The position numbers and the translations under genes are program-made. Below the pieces are notes generated by a model, which did no database searches, was not told the DNA's origin, and saw nothing but the letters and a program-made list of their open reading frames with translations. A stretch of 6,608 nucleotides of DNA from Bacteriovoracaceae bacterium (lineage in GTDB: Bacteria; Bdellovibrionota; UBA1018). Positions 6,291-6,608 of this stretch are shown one piece after another (the first letter of the stretch is position 1; each line of letters opens with the position of its first letter). The stretch covers positions 1-6,608 of the forward strand of contig JAHFAB010000105.1 of the NCBI GenBank assembly GCA_023250795.1. The letters are read 5' to 3'.

Positions 6291-6319
6291 ATCGTACTGA
6301 CTAAGAGAAAGGAAATCAA
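6291..6319 (-). promoter_or_regulatory. Candidate sigma70-type promoter for the mreC operon
   Basis: On the minus strand, TTGATT (6319-6314) and TACGAT (6296-6291) are separated by exactly 17 bp, each matching four of six consensus bases. Initiation 7-8 nt downstream, at the A residues near 6283-6282, would leave a leader of only 6-7 nt before mreC. This agrees with the lack of a Shine-Dalgarno sequence. The -35 box directly abuts the ppiD start codon. The match is moderate and other promoters are possible. Confidence 0.4.
6308..6313 (+). promoter_or_regulatory. Ribosome binding site of the ppiD-like gene
   Basis: AAAGGA lies 6 nt before ATG 6320 and fixes the start. A convincing promoter for this gene is not visible; CATAAT at 6274-6279 is a -10-like sequence without a good -35 box. 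Confidence 0.7.
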
Positions 6320-6608
6320 ATGCTGGAATGGATTCGTGAAAAATTTGGGCGAGTAGTGATTAGTATCATCATTGGTTTTATAGCCTGCGTCTTTGTGTTT
6401 TATGGGGTTTTTAGTCCAAGGGCTACCCGCGGATTGCATGCCGGGGCTGTGGCAGGGATGGTCAATGGGGATGCGATCAGCATTTCTGAGTTCAATCGTT
6501 CCCTTTCCCAACGCTTAGAATTCTTTAAAAGTATGGGCGGGGGGAAAATTACAGACGAGCAAATGAAGCAGTTTCACGTCCGAGAGGGTGTGTTTAACGA
6601 GCTAGTGA
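6320..6608 (+). CDS. ppiD: PpiD/SurA-like periplasmic chaperone, N-terminal part; 3' end outside window
   Basis: Ninety-six residues are visible before the window ends. MLEWIREKFGR precedes one membrane segment (residues ~11-31, ISIIIGFIACVFVFYGVF), then a periplasmic region containing AGMVNGDAISISEFNRSL (45-62). This matches the SurA_N-type chaperone domain: a short strand ending in VNG, then I-S-x-x-x-F, then helices. PpiD is an inner-membrane-anchored helper at the Sec translocon with a central parvulin-like domain, which would lie beyond the window and is not seen. E. coli PpiD has the same start plan: a short cytoplasmic head, one anchor, then a KVN-type segment. It is divergent from mreC with 43 bp between the start codons. 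Another anchored SurA_N protein without a parvulin domain remains possible. Confidence 0.8.
   Translation, partial: MLEWIREKFGRVVISIIIGFIACVFVFYGVFSPRATRGLHAGAVAGMVNGDAISISEFNRSLSQRLEFFKSMGGGKITDEQMKQFHVREGVFNELV

Noticed and set aside
6251..6511. 86-codon minus-strand ORF overlapping the mreC start and the ppiD-like gene
   Set aside because: It is opposite the SurA_N-like coding region and overlaps the mreC start in another frame; both real genes are better supported.

Overview
The window reads as a Gram-negative bacterial chromosome segment. The evidence is a PpiD/SurA-type periplasmic chaperone, an Lpp-like coiled-coil lipoprotein with a signal peptide, and a complete side-wall peptidoglycan elongation set (mreC, mreD, mrdA/PBP2, rodA). 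The gene style, and the C-type-lectin-like protein at the left edge, remind me of Bdellovibrionota or related lineages formerly placed in Deltaproteobacteria. That placement is a low-confidence inference. The operon is AT-rich, while the left third is mixed in composition.

Layout, left to right. Positions 1-939 (+) hold the 3' part of a gene for a probably exported protein. It has a Lys/Glu/Pro linker and a C-terminal DUF1566/Lcl-like (C-type-lectin fold) domain. The last ~27 codons before the stop are poor in adenine and almost all end in C or T, as expected of a variable region rewritten by a diversity-generating retroelement (DGR). No template repeat or reverse transcriptase is visible here. 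A probable intrinsic terminator overlaps the stop codon. Positions 940-1304 contain no confident gene. They hold a doubtful small ORF with an in-frame 12-bp repeat, a perfect 9-bp hairpin, and stretches that look like degraded coding sequence on both strands.

Positions 1305-6276 (-) form one probable operon in the order mreC > mreD > mrdA > rodA > lipoprotein. The first four genes are packed tightly: a 4-nt overlap, then TAA directly followed by ATG, then a 3-nt gap. A 50-nt gap precedes the lipoprotein. The products should work together: MreC and MreD form the scaffold, RodA polymerises glycan strands, PBP2 cross-links them, and the lipoprotein may tether or space the outer membrane and wall. 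mreB, normally first in this cluster, is not present. Its usual place is taken by a divergent ppiD-like gene starting at 6320 and cut off by the window end. Only 43 bp separate the two starts. The best mreC promoter candidate lies there, with its -35 box against the ppiD start codon, and mreC itself has no recognisable Shine-Dalgarno sequence.

The most interesting point is the possibly hypervariable tail of the first gene. Next are the Lpp-like protein ending the elongasome operon and the compact divergent control region.
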